From NCBI RefSeq assembly GCF_003073045.1, contig NC_037598.1, forward strand, positions 25,605,822-25,669,821: a DNA stretch of 64,000 nt, written 5' to 3'. Origin of the DNA: Pomacea canaliculata (Eukaryota; Mollusca; Gastropoda; Architaenioglossa; Ampullariidae). The translations under genes were made by a program, and so were the position numbers. Below, piece after piece: positions 37,741 to 47,775 of this stretch (position 1 is its first letter; the number at the start of each line of letters is the position of its first letter). Below the pieces are notes generated by a model. That model did no database searches. It had not been told where the DNA came from and saw only the letters and a list, made by a program, of their open reading frames with translations.

Positions 37741-39060
37741 TCTCTTTAAAATTTTTTTTTCTATGGACAGCTTTTTGCTGTCTCACATTCTCAAAGCATG
37801 CTACCTGTTTATTATCATAGTTTAGTTCGCCTGCAATGCTTCCTACTCAGTGTGGAAGGTGATGTAGCCACAAATTAAGTTCGTGATGTAGTGTGGAAGT
37901 TGATCATATTTGATGCTTGTTATCATCATCCATGCCACAATAGCACAATTAATTGTTGAAATACTCTATATTTGTAATTATAGTATTTGTAATGATGGTT
38001 TAATACCTATGGTATTAACTATGGAAACGAGGCAGCGCCTGGCAGGCTGTTTGCTTTGTTCTCCAGTGATTTTGTTGCTTTCTTGTGCAACGTCTTTGCT
38101 CTTCCATATCCTTAGACATCCTTAGCTTGTCACTCATCGCAGTATCGGATTAACTTCCAGTTTCCGATCGTCAGTACTGGAGAATGTGTGTGTGCGCGAG
38201 AGATGAAGCACATGACACATGACACACTTCACAAGCTTCCTTGCCCAAGGCTCTGTCAGCTATAATTAATGAAGAGAATTACATTCTTGACGGACCATAC
38301 ATAGCTTCGCTTGTTCTGTTGAATTTATGTTCACATACTTAAGTCTTCTGTGTCCTTTTTTGTGATAACATAGCAAAAAAAAAAAAAAAAAACAGTTTGC
38401 GAAGGCGACCTGCTATTCATGACATTGTTGATAAATTTTTTTGTTCTAAAGGCCATCAAGTATGACTGAGATTTGAACAGTTCTGAAGCTTCTTCTCTTT
38501 TAGCTTTGATTCTGATTACTATTTAAACAATTTTAAAAGATAAACCCTATACAGAACAAGGTAATTTTTCAAGGCTTAATTTTAAATAAAGTTATGAGGG
38601 TTGGTCATGAAGTACATTTTCATATAGTAATCACTGAATATAATAGCTGGTAAAATTTAGTGTCTTAGTCATCAGGGGCAGAGCAGGAATCTGTCAGAGC
38701 AAATGTATGTCAGGTGCTACTGTACATAGTTGCATACTTCACGTTAGACATCATCTGATAATTAGTTTGTTACAGAATGACCCTGCCATGGGCATCTGTT
38801 TTTAGCCTTACTCATACAGTTTTGTTTCCCAGTAAAGGACTTAGTAATTTCACACATGCACAGCGGTCTCAGAAGGTGCAGAGAGCACATCTCATGTGAA
38901 CTGTAATTGGAAGGTAAGATGTGAGTTCATGTTTGTTAAGCATTTGCAGGCAATGTGCACAAATGGGAGAGGCAGATGATGTAAGAATTTTGATTGCTTT
39001 TCAGTTTATTGCTCTGTGTACAAAATATTTAACATGTATGCCTGTTTTTTTTTCTTTTGT
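37741..39060 (+). other. Intergenic or PLCXD first intron
   Basis: No supported coding exon. Because the first coding exon of the PLCXD gene follows a splice acceptor at 39064, an untranslated upstream exon should lie here or near 37.3-37.7 kb. An A18 run is at about 38374. Confidence 0.35.
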
Positions 39061-39078
39061 ACAGATATTAATGCAAAG

Positions 39079-40702
39079 ATGACAGAGCTGGCCTGTGAAA
39101 GCCTGTCTCAGCAGCTAATGGAGACGATACAGAGGAAGTCAAGTGACTGGATGTCACTCTTACCTGAACATGTGCTTGATCGTCCTCTGACGCAAGTGGC
39201 CATACCAGGTGCATATATAAATGCTGCTAACTTCATAAGAACAGTAGCCATTTATTACACTGGATTTATTAGGCGAACAGTGGAAAGGGAGATAAAAGGA
39301 AAGGGCTGGACATGGGGTCACCTAAAGCGGGTTTCAGCCGATCGACATTAGTGGCGGACTCTGGTCGAGGCCTTATGTGCAACCTGATGCACGAAGAGGA
39401 CAAGAAGAAGAGAATTGAAAACATATTATCGATATGGTTGGTGGAACCATGACACTCAAGAAAAGTATATAAGGCAGTATATAAGAGAGGTTTTTGAGTA
39501 CAGATGTATTCTTTTTATAGCATGCAGTGAAGAGAAAGTAAGAAGACTCAAACCTACTGGTGAATGCTATGAAGCTTTTAATATACAACTGTTTATAGCT
39601 TGCTCCGAATAGACTGTTAGTTTAGGATTAGGTGAGGAACAGATATTAAGATCAGCATTACTATCTTCGTAGTATTATAGTTATCATGTAATGTCTGTAC
39701 TTTGTTTTTTAATTATAATTACTGACCTTTTAGTACATAATTAACTGATATCACCAGTACACTAAACTTTTGACGCCTGTTACTATCTCAGAAAATTGTT
39801 TTGCTTTGCAGAGGATGTTTTCAATAATAAATTTGTAATTTCTGTTTGTTTGTACAGGCTCTCATGACTCATTTGCTTTTTATTTGGATGAAAAATCTCC
39901 AGTTGCCATGGACATGCCCCGCCCAGTGAGATTATTTGCCGACAGTTTTTGCTGCCTAGGAAAGCGAGTCACTTGTGATTGGTCACTTACACAGTCACTG
40001 GATGTCCTGCAGCAGCTTCAGGCTGGAATCAGATACTTTGACATTCGGACATGTGTGAAGCCTGGATCATCTGGAGAGTTCTTTGTTCTGCATGGCTTGT
40101 ATGGGCATCGAATCCGAAATCTTCTCCTTTCTGTCCTATCTTTTCTGTATGTGCATCCAAAGGAAGTTGTGCTCCTGGATTTTAACCATTTTTACAACAT
40201 GACAGCAGACAGTCACAAGCAGCTGATTGACCTCATTCAAGACTTTTTTGGAGACAAGCTGGTGCCCTCGTACTTCATCGCAACAAAGCCCCAGGATATT
40301 TCTCTCAGGAGTCTGTATGCTACACCACACAGAGTGTTTGTTTTTTACCAGGCAGGGTACTTTCTCACTGAAGCTGGACTGTGGCCAAGTAGTGCTATTG
40401 TTGCTCCATGGGCAGACACTGACGATGTGAAGATAATGGTGGAGTTCTTAGAAAACTGGTATAAGACCAAAGCTTTTAGCTGGCAGTTTACAGTGGCACA
40501 AGGGGTAGTGACCCCAAGCTACAACACAGTTGCAAAACATCTATGTACAACATTAAAGAAGATAAGTGTGCCTGCCACATCAACTTTCACGGACTGGGTA
40601 GCCAGCAAGACTGCAGGTCAGCATGGCCTAAATATCTGCATAGCAGATTTTGTGGAAACAAATCTGTTCATTCCTACCGTCATCAGCTTAAACTTCAAAT
40701 AG
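39079..40702 (+). CDS. PLCXD: PI-PLC X domain-containing protein (PLCXD1-3-like), 324 residues
   Basis: Two coding exons, 39079-39208 and 39858-40702, join in frame. Acceptor ttttgtacag at 39064 starts the first exon; an out-of-frame ATG at 39071 precedes the chosen ATG (MTELACESLSQQ). The junction rebuilds IPGSHDSFAFYL, with the first catalytic His of the X domain. YFDIRTC and FFVLHGLYG supply the substrate/cofactor loop and the second conserved His; EVVLLDFNHFY, RVFVFYQAG and NICIADFVE are typical of the family. There is no Y, C2, PH or EF-hand domain, as expected for PLCXDs, which in other animals cleave phosphoinositides or related lipids. Length fits the family (about 300-320). The gene looks intact. 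It is divergent from the TRPV gene. Confidence 0.95.
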
Positions 40703-40767
40703 CATGGAGTATTTAATTTTAGATGGTTGCAGTTTTAAGGCTGTAAAGCAATTATTTGTATGTGAGA

Positions 40768-41300
40768 GTGACGTCTCTTAGCCAAACTGGTTTGAGAAGA
40801 ATATTCTTAGTGTCTCTCCTGATGTTATTTCACAGTCTTGATTGGCTTTGGGTCATGCCCCTCATGGATGTTTGGCTGTGATGTCCCATCCCGCAGTTGT
40901 TATTGGGGGTTGCGTTTGACAGTCTCAGGAACCGGCACTCGTCACATTCAATAATTATATCGTTAGACCATCCATACTCGCACCATAAATGTAATTTTCC
41001 GTCTTGGCAGGTGCTACATACTGCAAAGCGAAGCAGGTGGTTTATTTCTCTCATATTCATTGAGAATTTTTCCAGTGGACCCTTTATATTGGTGTAGCTT
41101 GAAATGCCGTCAGATGATATGGAGGAGCATGATGGCCCAGCACTCTGTTAACTGATGGCTGCGAACTTTTCTTCGGCCCACCTGTTCCATCTTATTTTCG
41201 CAGCATATCTTGTGCGTTTCACTCGGTTGCACTTTCCAATACGCTTTCTTCCCTTTTGTTTTTTCGGTATTCTATCTGTTTTGTTTTCACCATTTCTTTG
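40768..41300 (-). pseudogene. Zinc-ribbon ORF family, copy A (decayed)
   Basis: Homologous to copies B-E. The minus strand keeps KKQKGRKRIGK, AAKIRWNRWAEEK, then MNMREINHLLRFAVCSTCQD and IIIECDECRFL, so both CxxC pairs remain. The N-terminal and C-terminal parts are in different frames, with at least two breaks. The 3' side (40768-40905, starting gacgtctcttagccaaactg) is nearly the same as 42918-43060 in copy C. It starts about 65 bp after the PLCXD stop codon. Confidence 0.7.
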
Positions 41301-41520
41301 CTGTTAGAGGCTTCAGTTGACTTCGTTGTTGCTGGCCGCTATGAACTTGACCAACTCATCCCCTGTCAGACCAAGCTCTGTGGCAAGTAACTTAGCTTCA
41401 GACGTCCATCTCTGAAGTTTACCGGAATCCCCCTCTCATTCTACAGACATTTTCTCTTGGAAAGGCATTTCCTTCAGCTCTTCTGGATCGAGTCCAGTAG
41501 CCATGACACAAATAAAATAT
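41300..41520 (-). mobile_element. Possible LTR-element Gag-like remnant
   Basis: A short minus-strand peptide resembles the N-terminal part of Gag-type proteins of mollusc LTR retrotransposons. It is a broken, partial fossil with no terminal repeats identified. Family and age cannot be set from this alone. Confidence 0.2.
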
Positions 41521-41818
41521 CACACACAATATTTAAACTGTTTAAAGCAACACTAAGTTCCAATACAATAAAAAAAAATTTCTAACCTCGTCTGAAACGA
41601 CAATATATTGCCTATAAAATCCCGGACAGAGCCCCCATTAATATTGTCACCTGCACTCTACATTGCCTTTCAGACGAGGAACATAAATAAATCAAAACAC
41701 ACTAAACAGGTCCTAACACATGTCAGTCCCTTCAACGGCACCTGTTGTTGGATGACTTCTTTTTCGGCGAGATGGTGGCTCCCCTTCTTTAATTCTTTAG
41801 TTTCGATGGTACGTGTTA

Positions 41819-42157
41819 TTACTTGATGATTCTTATGAAATGGCAGGTATCACATTGTATGAAAAATACATTCAACCATCCGTCCTGCCAGCATGCTAAA
41901 TATAATAGCCCTACTTGGCAAGTACCACAAAGTGTGTATCGGAGAAAATCGTTCACTTTGCGCATTGAGAATTTCATGTTTCTACTGTACGTGTAGTCAG
42001 ATGATATGGATGGCCCAGTATGTTGACTATGCGCAAGTCTTTCTTTCAGCCATCTGATGTTGGCGGCATGACGTGCGCGTTTTGTGGGCTTTCGCGGTCT
42101 GAACTTCTTACTTGCGAGTTGTTGTTTTGCTGGTCCAGCCTTTCTTGTTTTCACCAT
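41819..42157 (-). CDS. Zinc-ribbon ORF family, copy B, 112 residues
   Basis: An uninterrupted frame of unknown function. It starts MVKTRKAGPAKQQ and has a Lys/Arg-rich N terminus with KRARHAANIRWLKER, a short Ser-rich linker, then FSMRKVNDFLRYTLCGTCQ and, 21 residues after that pair, CDTC in VFFIQCDTCHF. The two CxxC pairs suggest a zinc ribbon, and the basic part suggests nucleic-acid binding. It resembles the N-terminal zinc-binding region that precedes the catalytic core in some Mutator-like transposases, but no catalytic domain follows. The promoter-like module lies directly upstream (42190-42313). Confidence 0.5.
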   Translation of the reverse strand: MVKTRKAGPAKQQLASKKFRPRKPTKRARHAANIRWLKERLAHSQHTGPSISSDYTYSRNMKFSMRKVNDFLRYTLCGTCQVGLLYLACWQDGWLNVFFIQCDTCHFIRIIK

Positions 42158-42189
42158 ATTTCTTTAGTATTGCTGACAGGCTTCGTTGG

Positions 42190-42313
42190 ATCGTTGGTAA
42201 GGTTCGATATCATGTGACGAGGCTAAGCCAATGAGGAAACACATGTCTAGCGTGACCAATGGGGAGGTTCATTAGAGCAGAGACTTCTTATCTCAATTTG
42301 TTAGGGTCACGTG
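42190..42313 (-). promoter_or_regulatory. Promoter-like module of the ORF array (copy B)
   Basis: A conserved segment also found at 43525-43635 and 49100-49202. On the minus strand it runs CACGTGACCCTAACAAATTG ... CCATTGGTCACGCTAGACA ... CATTGGCTTAGCCTCGTCAC. It has an E-box (CACGTGAC) and two ATTGG (inverted CCAAT) boxes 20-25 bp apart, and sits just upstream of the ORF start. This arrangement is typical of TATA-less promoters. Confidence 0.5.
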
Positions 42314-42610
42314 GAGAGAAAAAACAGAACCAATCTTTAGCCAAATGCAAGTTGAACTCTCAACTATTTTAGACCATATTCATAAACTATACACTAATAT
42401 ATCACTCATCAGAAATTTCCCCATTCTTCAACATTAGCCCCAGGCTCACAAAAAAAATCATCAAAGATATACACTCACCTCAACAGGTTCAATGTTATAC
42501 AAAGACACACACAAATCTGGTAACTCCCAAGTCTGATCAGAACTTGTACAATACAATACAAAATCTGTTTAGGATTTGTACCCAGAAATACACCAACACC
42601 AAGTCCGTCA
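42313..42610 (+). repeat. Array spacer repeat, copy 1
   Basis: Starts gagagaaaaaacagaaccaa and runs through cattagccccaggctcac to cagaaatacaccaacacca. Nearly the same sequence occurs at 43860-43991 plus 48511-48653 (split by the LINE insertion) and at 49201-49492. Confidence 0.85.
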
Positions 42611-42915
42611 AGATTGGTTACAAACAAAAACCGCGCACTGACAGAGGAGACTATTCCTCCTCCCGCTCCCTTCAAGGAGAAAAAAACCCAGTCATACCAC
42701 ACACATCCAAAACAATACTACACTCTTTCCATTGTTCTTCCAACAAACAACATATCAACACAAACTTAATTAACACAAAGACCAGCCGGCTCGGCAGGCC
42801 TCAGGCTGTTGACACTGACAGCCCACTAACAGGTGTTTTTACCACCTTCCCTTTTCAATTTTCAATTACTTTTTCCTAACTAAAACAAAAAACCATTTAC
42901 AAAAATACATGGAGC
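42611..42915. other. Unrecognised segment between array units
   Basis: No homology to the other array modules is evident. A 111-codon plus-strand frame overlaps the spacer but shows no recognisable motif. Confidence 0.3.
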
Positions 42916-42917
42916 TA

Positions 42918-43469
42918 AATGACGTCTCTTAGCCAAACTGGTTTGAGAAGAATATTCTTAGTGTCTCTCCTGATATTATTTCACAGTCTTGATTGGCTTC
43001 GGGTCATGCCCCTCATGTATGTTTGGCTGTGATGTCTTGAATGCAGCACATCCTGCAGTTGTTATTCAGGGTTGCGTTTGATGACATTCTTGTATTCATA
43101 TGATTCACACTGCATGATCAAATCTTTAAACTATCCGTACTGGCAGCATAAATGTATTTCACCGTCTTGGCAGGTACTGCATACTGCAAAGCGTAACAGG
43201 TTGATTATTTCTCTCATATTCATTGAGAATTTTTCCAGTGGATCCTTTATATTGGTGTAGCTTGAAACGCTGTCAGATGATATGGAGGAGCATTGCCCAG
43301 CAGTATTGAAACTCTGTTGACTGGCCACATTTTTTTCTTCGGCCCACCTGTTCCACCTTATTTTCGCAGCATGTCTTGCGCTTTTTGTGCGCTCGCGCTT
43401 TCCAATGCGCTTCCTTCCCTTTTGTTTTTTCGCTACTCGAACTTGAGCTGTCTGCTTTGTTTTCACCAT
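42918..43469 (-). pseudogene. Zinc-ribbon ORF family, copy C (truncated)
   Basis: The frame 43469-43131 gives 112 residues starting MVKTKQTAQVRVAKKQKGRK, with SARHAAKIRWNRWAEEK and MNMREIINLLRFAVCSTCQD, and ends CCQYG then TAG. In copy A the same position reads YGW, so the stop replaced Trp, and the second CxxC pair downstream (read as MQCESY) is also lost. It is closest to copy A and shares its 3' flank. The promoter-like module is at 43525-43635. Confidence 0.65.
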
Positions 43470-43524
43470 TTCTTTACTGTTTTGCTGTTAGAGGCTTCGT
43501 TGTTGTTGTTGTTGGCCTCGTTCG

Positions 43525-43635
43525 ATATCATGTGACGAGGCTAAGCCAATGAGGAAACACGTGTCTAGCGTGACCAATGGGGAGGCTCATTAGAGCAGAG
43601 ACTTCTTATCTCAATTCGTTAGGGTCACGTGTATT
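43525..43635 (-). promoter_or_regulatory. Promoter-like module of the ORF array (copy C)
   Basis: Same module as 42190-42313: 'gatatcatgtgacgaggcta', two ATTGG boxes and the gtcacgtg E-box at about 43623. It lies about 55 bp upstream of the copy C start. Confidence 0.5.
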
Positions 43636-43859
43636 TATGGACTGATGTCACAAAGTCTCCACTTGAACAGCTCAAAATCCACAATGTTTCCACTTCTAAC
43701 ATACACTAATACATCCACGTGAAAGTAACACAGAGTTTTCACTTCTTGAAGTTCTATCCAACTCAGCGTTGGTCAGTAACCCCAGGTGGATACGAAGAAT
43801 AGGAACAAACAGAAGAGAAAAACACAAAACACCAAAAGAAATCCAAAAGAAAAAAACCT

Positions 43860-43991
43860 GGAGAGAAAAAACAGAACCAATCTTTAGCCAAATGCAAGTT
43901 CAACTCTCAACTATTTTAAACCATATTCATGAACTATACACTAATATATCACACTCATAAGAAACTTCCCCATTCTTCAACATTAGCCCCA
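43860..43991 (+). repeat. Array spacer repeat, left half, interrupted by insertion
   Basis: gagagaaaaaacagaaccaa to cattagcccca matches 42313-42442. The remainder of the spacer continues at 48511 on the far side of the insertion. Confidence 0.9.
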
Positions 43992-44003
43992 GATTAGATT
44001 AGA

Positions 44004-46289
44004 TTATTGCCCATTATGCCGGTCGGAACGTAGGGCAGCGACAAAGGTCCTCCACTTTTGCCTGTCCTGGGCTAGACTCCCCATAGTACCCCAGCTGAGG
44101 TTTAGGGATTTCATATCTGCCTCCACAGTTCGGCGCCAGGTGATCTTGGGCCGACCTCGCTTGCGCTTTCCTTCTGGAGTCCAGTGTAAGGCAGTTTTTG
44201 TGATGGAGTTGCTCCCGCCTCGGAGGACGTGACCAATCCAGCGCCATCGCTTCTTCAACAGGATGGTGGCCATACTCTCCTGCCCACACTGGGCAAGTAG
44301 TGCTTCGTTGGAGATTGTCCTTGGCCAGAAGATGCTCAGGATTCTTCGCAGGCTTTTGGTGTGGAAGACTGACAGTTTGTTGAGGTCGCTGTCAGTCATT
44401 CGCCAGCATTCCGAGCCATACAGTAGAGTGGACATGACCAGACTCTGGTAAAGTCTCAGCTTGGTATTGATGCTGTACTGTGTCGACTTCCAGATGTTGC
44501 GTAGGCTACAAAAGATGCCCCTGCCTTTGCTCAGTCTGCTCTGGATGTCATGGCCTGCTCCTCCATCTTGCGTGACCACGCTGCCCAAGTAGGTGAAGCT
44601 TTCAACCATCGGCAGGTCTTCTCCCTCTATGCTGATCGGTATTGGATTGGTGGTGTTCAGGGTCATCACTTCTGTCTTTGTCCGGCTGATGTGCAGTCCG
44701 ACCTGCTGCGCAAAAGTTTGCAGGCGAGTCGTCTTCTCCTGCATGTGCTGGTGGGTGTGTGACAGCAGGGCCAGGTCGTCGGCAAAGTCTAGATCTTCTA
44801 AGTTCATGGAGAGTGTCCATCGTATGCCCCTTGGTTCATCTTCCGTTGTATGACGCGTTACCCAGTCAATGACAAGGTTAAAGAGCAGGGAAGACATCAC
44901 GCAGCCTTGTCTCACTCCGGTCCCGACCTCAAAGTAGATGTCACTGTTTCCAACACAGCATGATAAGTTCGCATAGAAGCTTTTGATCAGCAGTACAATT
45001 TCCATTGGTATTCCGTATGCTCTCAGGATGCGCCAAAGGCTTTCTCTATGGATGCTGTCAAAAGCCTTCTGGAAATCTACGAAGTTAATATAGAGCTGCC
45101 TCTGCCACTCTGTGCACTGTTCTATGATGTTGCGTAGTGCGAATATCTGGTCGGTGCATCCTCTTCTTCTACGAAAACCAGCCTGTTCTTCTCTAAGTTG
45201 TGTGTCCACTGCCTCTGAGATTCGTTGGATGATGATCTTTGTCATAATCTTGCTCGGGATGGACAGGAGAGTTATTCCTCGCCAGTTGTTGCAGTCGCTA
45301 AGAGATCCTTTCTTTGGGATTTTGACTATCACTCCTCTGATCCAGTCAATTGGGACTTGCTTCCCTTCCCATACTGCGGTAAATAGGGGTTGCAGGATGT
45401 TGGCTGCCAGTTCCGGGTCTGCCTTGAATAATTCAGCATTCAGATTGTCCTGACCTGGTGCCTTTCTGTTCTTCAAGGACTTAATCGCTGTGATGATTTC
45501 CTGCTTCTCTGGTGGGGCAATGTTAACGTCTATGTCCTCAATGGCTTCTTGTATGTCGGCTTCTTTGGAAGGTGGTGGTCTGTTCAGGATCTCTCTGAAG
45601 TGTTCGGCCCAGCGTGCTTCTTGTTCTATCTCTGTCGTTAGCAGCTTCCCTCCCTTGTCCTTGACTGGGGCATTGTTGGTGCTGTGGAATTTGCCGCTAA
45701 TCGTCTTGGTGATCTTGTACAGCTTTCCTTGTTCTCCTTTTCTTGCTGCTTCTTCGGCCTCACTTGCTAGGTTGTTCAGGTAGGCACGCTTGTCTGATCT
45801 CACCGAGTGCTTCACTTTCCGGTTCATCTCTCTGTACTCTAGTTTGAATGTCTCTTGCAGTCTTTCAGATCTGGTGCTAGCCACCTTCTTTTTAAGGTCT
45901 CTTCTTTCCTCTATCGCCTTCCACGTCTCTGGTGTTATCCATTCCTTCTTCTTAGTTCCTCTCAGTCCAAGACTAGTCTCGCTGCTTTTCTGGTACACTG
46001 TTCTCACAAGGTCCCATCTCTGGTTTATGCTTTCTGCGTCTGCCTCGCAAATGTCTGTCATGTCTGCAAGTGCCTGAAATCTGTTTTTCACTTGAAGAGT
46101 GAAGGCAATCTTCAGCTTGGGGTCCTGCAACCTTTCCACATCAAAGCGTCTGTGTGCTGCTGACTTGCGTCCTGTACTTCGCAGTTTCATTTTTATGTTT
46201 GCTACAACAAGGTGATGGTCACTTCCAACATCTCCTCCTCTTCTCACCCTGACGTCGAGCAGGGAACGTCTCCAGGAGCCGTTGATCAT
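44004..46289 (-). CDS. LINE reverse transcriptase, 761-codon frame
   Basis: Begins just downstream of the frame break and first carries the end of the endonuclease (GGDVGSDHHLVVANIKMKLR). RT motifs follow: NRKAPGQDNLNAELFK, WRGITLLSIPSKIM, YINFVDFQKAFDSIHRESLW, TGVRQGCVMSSLLFNLVIDW, LDFADDLALLSHTHQHM (active-site FADD), VESFTYLGSVVTQDGG. The C-terminal RRWRWIGHVLRGGS and GKRKRGRPKITWRRTVEADM are usual for this LINE group. The stop TAA is the first triplet of the (TAATC)3 tail, so there is no 3' UTR. It primes cDNA synthesis at the nick made by the endonuclease. Confidence 0.9.
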   Translation of the reverse strand: MINGSWRRSLLDVRVRRGGDVGSDHHLVVANIKMKLRSTGRKSAAHRRFDVERLQDPKLKIAFTLQVKNRFQALADMTDICEADAESINQRWDLVRTVYQKSSETSLGLRGTKKKEWITPETWKAIEERRDLKKKVASTRSERLQETFKLEYREMNRKVKHSVRSDKRAYLNNLASEAEEAARKGEQGKLYKITKTISGKFHSTNNAPVKDKGGKLLTTEIEQEARWAEHFREILNRPPPSKEADIQEAIEDIDVNIAPPEKQEIITAIKSLKNRKAPGQDNLNAELFKADPELAANILQPLFTAVWEGKQVPIDWIRGVIVKIPKKGSLSDCNNWRGITLLSIPSKIMTKIIIQRISEAVDTQLREEQAGFRRRRGCTDQIFALRNIIEQCTEWQRQLYINFVDFQKAFDSIHRESLWRILRAYGIPMEIVLLIKSFYANLSCCVGNSDIYFEVGTGVRQGCVMSSLLFNLVIDWVTRHTTEDEPRGIRWTLSMNLEDLDFADDLALLSHTHQHMQEKTTRLQTFAQQVGLHISRTKTEVMTLNTTNPIPISIEGEDLPMVESFTYLGSVVTQDGGAGHDIQSRLSKGRGIFCSLRNIWKSTQYSINTKLRLYQSLVMSTLLYGSECWRMTDSDLNKLSVFHTKSLRRILSIFWPRTISNEALLAQCGQESMATILLKKRWRWIGHVLRGGSNSITKTALHWTPEGKRKRGRPKITWRRTVEADMKSLNLSWGTMGSLAQDRQKWRTFVAALRSDRHNGQ

Positions 46290-46336
46290 TAGGTGGTCGA
46301 TCTGGTTACTGTTCCTACCATTGGGTGAGCACCATG

Positions 46337-46969
46337 TTAGCTTATGGATGTTAGCTTACGGTGAGGGAATAGTGTTCCTCCAATCACCAGGTTGTACATA
46401 GTGCATAGCTCCACTAGCCTCTCTCCGTTCTCGTTCATGCAGCCACAACCATGCCTGCCCATAGTTCTCTGTACATGGGTGTTGTCGTTCCCAACTTTGG
46501 CATTCATGTCGCCCATCACAATCAACAGGTCATGATGGGGTGCTGCACTTACTTCTGCTTGCAATTGATCGTAAAAGGTGTCCTTCGCCTCATCATCGCC
46601 ATCGTTGGTTGGTGCGTAGCACTGGATCAAGGTCATGTTGCCATGTCTCCCTCTCACTCTGGCTGTAATCAGTCTGCTGTTGATCGGCTTCCACTCTATT
46701 AGGCACTTATCCGTTCCTTTCCTCAGGATTATGGCTACTCCCTCATGGTGTTGGTTGTCCTCTCTGCCAGAATACAGCACTGTCTCTCCGGTCTGGGTCT
46801 TTACTCTTCCAGAACCTGTCCATCTGCTTTCACTTACTCCAAGGATGTGTAAGTTGTAACGCCTCATCTCGGCTGTAACTTGTGCTAACTTGCCTGTTTC
46901 ATACATGGTGCGTACATTCCAGAAGCCTATTCTGGTCTTACATTTGGCGCTCAAGACTTCCATCTTCAT
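46337..46969 (-). CDS. LINE apurinic-type endonuclease domain
   Basis: Starts MKMEVLSAKCKTRIGFWNVR. AP-endonuclease motifs in order: FWNVRTMYETGKL, HILGVSESRWTGSG, LIQCYAPTND, LLIVMGDMNAKVGND, and NGERLVELCTMYNLVIGGT. In the intact family this domain runs into the RT in one frame. Here the frame ends soon after PHRKLT because an 11-bp motif (TAAGCTAACAT) is repeated with a 14-bp period, a 14-bp tandem duplication that shifts the frame. The last endonuclease motif (GSDHHLV) is in the RT frame. The domain nicks target DNA to prime reverse transcription. Confidence 0.85.
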   Translation of the reverse strand: MKMEVLSAKCKTRIGFWNVRTMYETGKLAQVTAEMRRYNLHILGVSESRWTGSGRVKTQTGETVLYSGREDNQHHEGVAIILRKGTDKCLIEWKPINSRLITARVRGRHGNMTLIQCYAPTNDGDDEAKDTFYDQLQAEVSAAPHHDLLIVMGDMNAKVGNDNTHVQRTMGRHGCGCMNENGERLVELCTMYNLVIGGTLFPHRKLTSIS

Positions 46970-47689
46970 GCCAGTAGTTTCCTTTCGGCTTTAGCTACTG
47001 ACAGTCATACAAGGATCTCGCGATGCCTCTGGGAGCCCATCGCGCAAATTGGTGTTGGTTTTCTTTGTCACTGTTTCCGTAACAAGAGTGTTTTTTACGG
47101 GACAGGGTTGTTAGCCCTGTGCCCAACCCCCAACCTGGATGACCAGGGATCATATTTCGTCTGGTATCTACCCTTTGACCTGCCCGGCTTGGGTGACCCT
47201 GTCCGGTATAGCTCTCAGGGACATAGATACACATTAGCCCCTCGACCTCGACAAGGTAATGATCCTCCGGGGACGTATCTTGACGTATACGGTGGTTATT
47301 AATTATAGTAATTATGGTCGGATGGATGGAAAGGGCAACAATTGCCAATAACCTGGTGTTGGATATACACAGTTCAAAAGCTCAGCATGAAGTGGTTCAG
47401 TGTTATAGTTCGGTCTCTACTCCGTCACGCGGTGATGTCAGCAGTGACGACAATGTACCATGACGTAGAAACGCAGCGGACTGGTAACGAACTGTCTGAA
47501 GCAGAACGACGACAAACAATCCATTGAACGAAGGTAAAGATGAGTCTGCAAAGAACGGTCACCACTGATCATCTCCCACATAACAGAACCAAAACCGAGG
47601 TCACCAGAATGAAAGAGCAGCACATTCAAGCTGTTGTAGCTAGGTACGCTTCAAATTAAAGTCGACAGCGAAGCCTAGGTAGGCAGCAA

Positions 47690-47757
47690 TAACCCATCAG
47701 GCAAGACCGAAGACAAAGTAGGTTCCACCCATCCGCCATCTTCCTACGTCATACGTC
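47690..47757 (-). promoter_or_regulatory. YY1-like and CRE-like sites, candidate LINE internal promoter
   Basis: The minus strand reads GACGTATGACGTAGGAAGATGGCGGATGGG: a CRE-like TGACGTA and AAGATGGCGG, a strong YY1 consensus. Human L1 carries such a YY1 site at its 5' end and uses it to place the start site. By analogy the LINE may begin close to 47757, just outside the BTB stop codon at about 47776. It could instead be a promoter of unrelated origin. Confidence 0.35.
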
Positions 47758-47775
47758 TCCACCGTTCTGTTTTTC

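Larger units (their letters stand above)
43992..47757 (-). mobile_element. Near full-length APE-type LINE (RTE/Nimb-like)
   Basis: A single-ORF LINE: endonuclease (46969-46337) and reverse transcriptase (46289-44004), a 15-bp (TAATC)3 tail, and a 5' UTR reaching at least 47350 and possibly 47757. Only one frame break separates EN from RT, so the copy is young. The clade call (RTE/Nimb-like) rests on the endonuclease style, the RRWRWIGHVLR tail motif and the microsatellite 3' tail, and needs a tree. Confidence 0.85.

Noticed and set aside
41300-41520. Intact LTR retroelement
   Set aside because: Only a short Gag-like fragment is suggested; no terminal repeats, no polymerase and no boundaries. 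Kept as a low-confidence fossil.
44263-46163. Several plus-strand frames of 60-113 codons opposite the LINE
   Set aside because: Antisense shadows of the RT and endonuclease frames with no motifs of their own.
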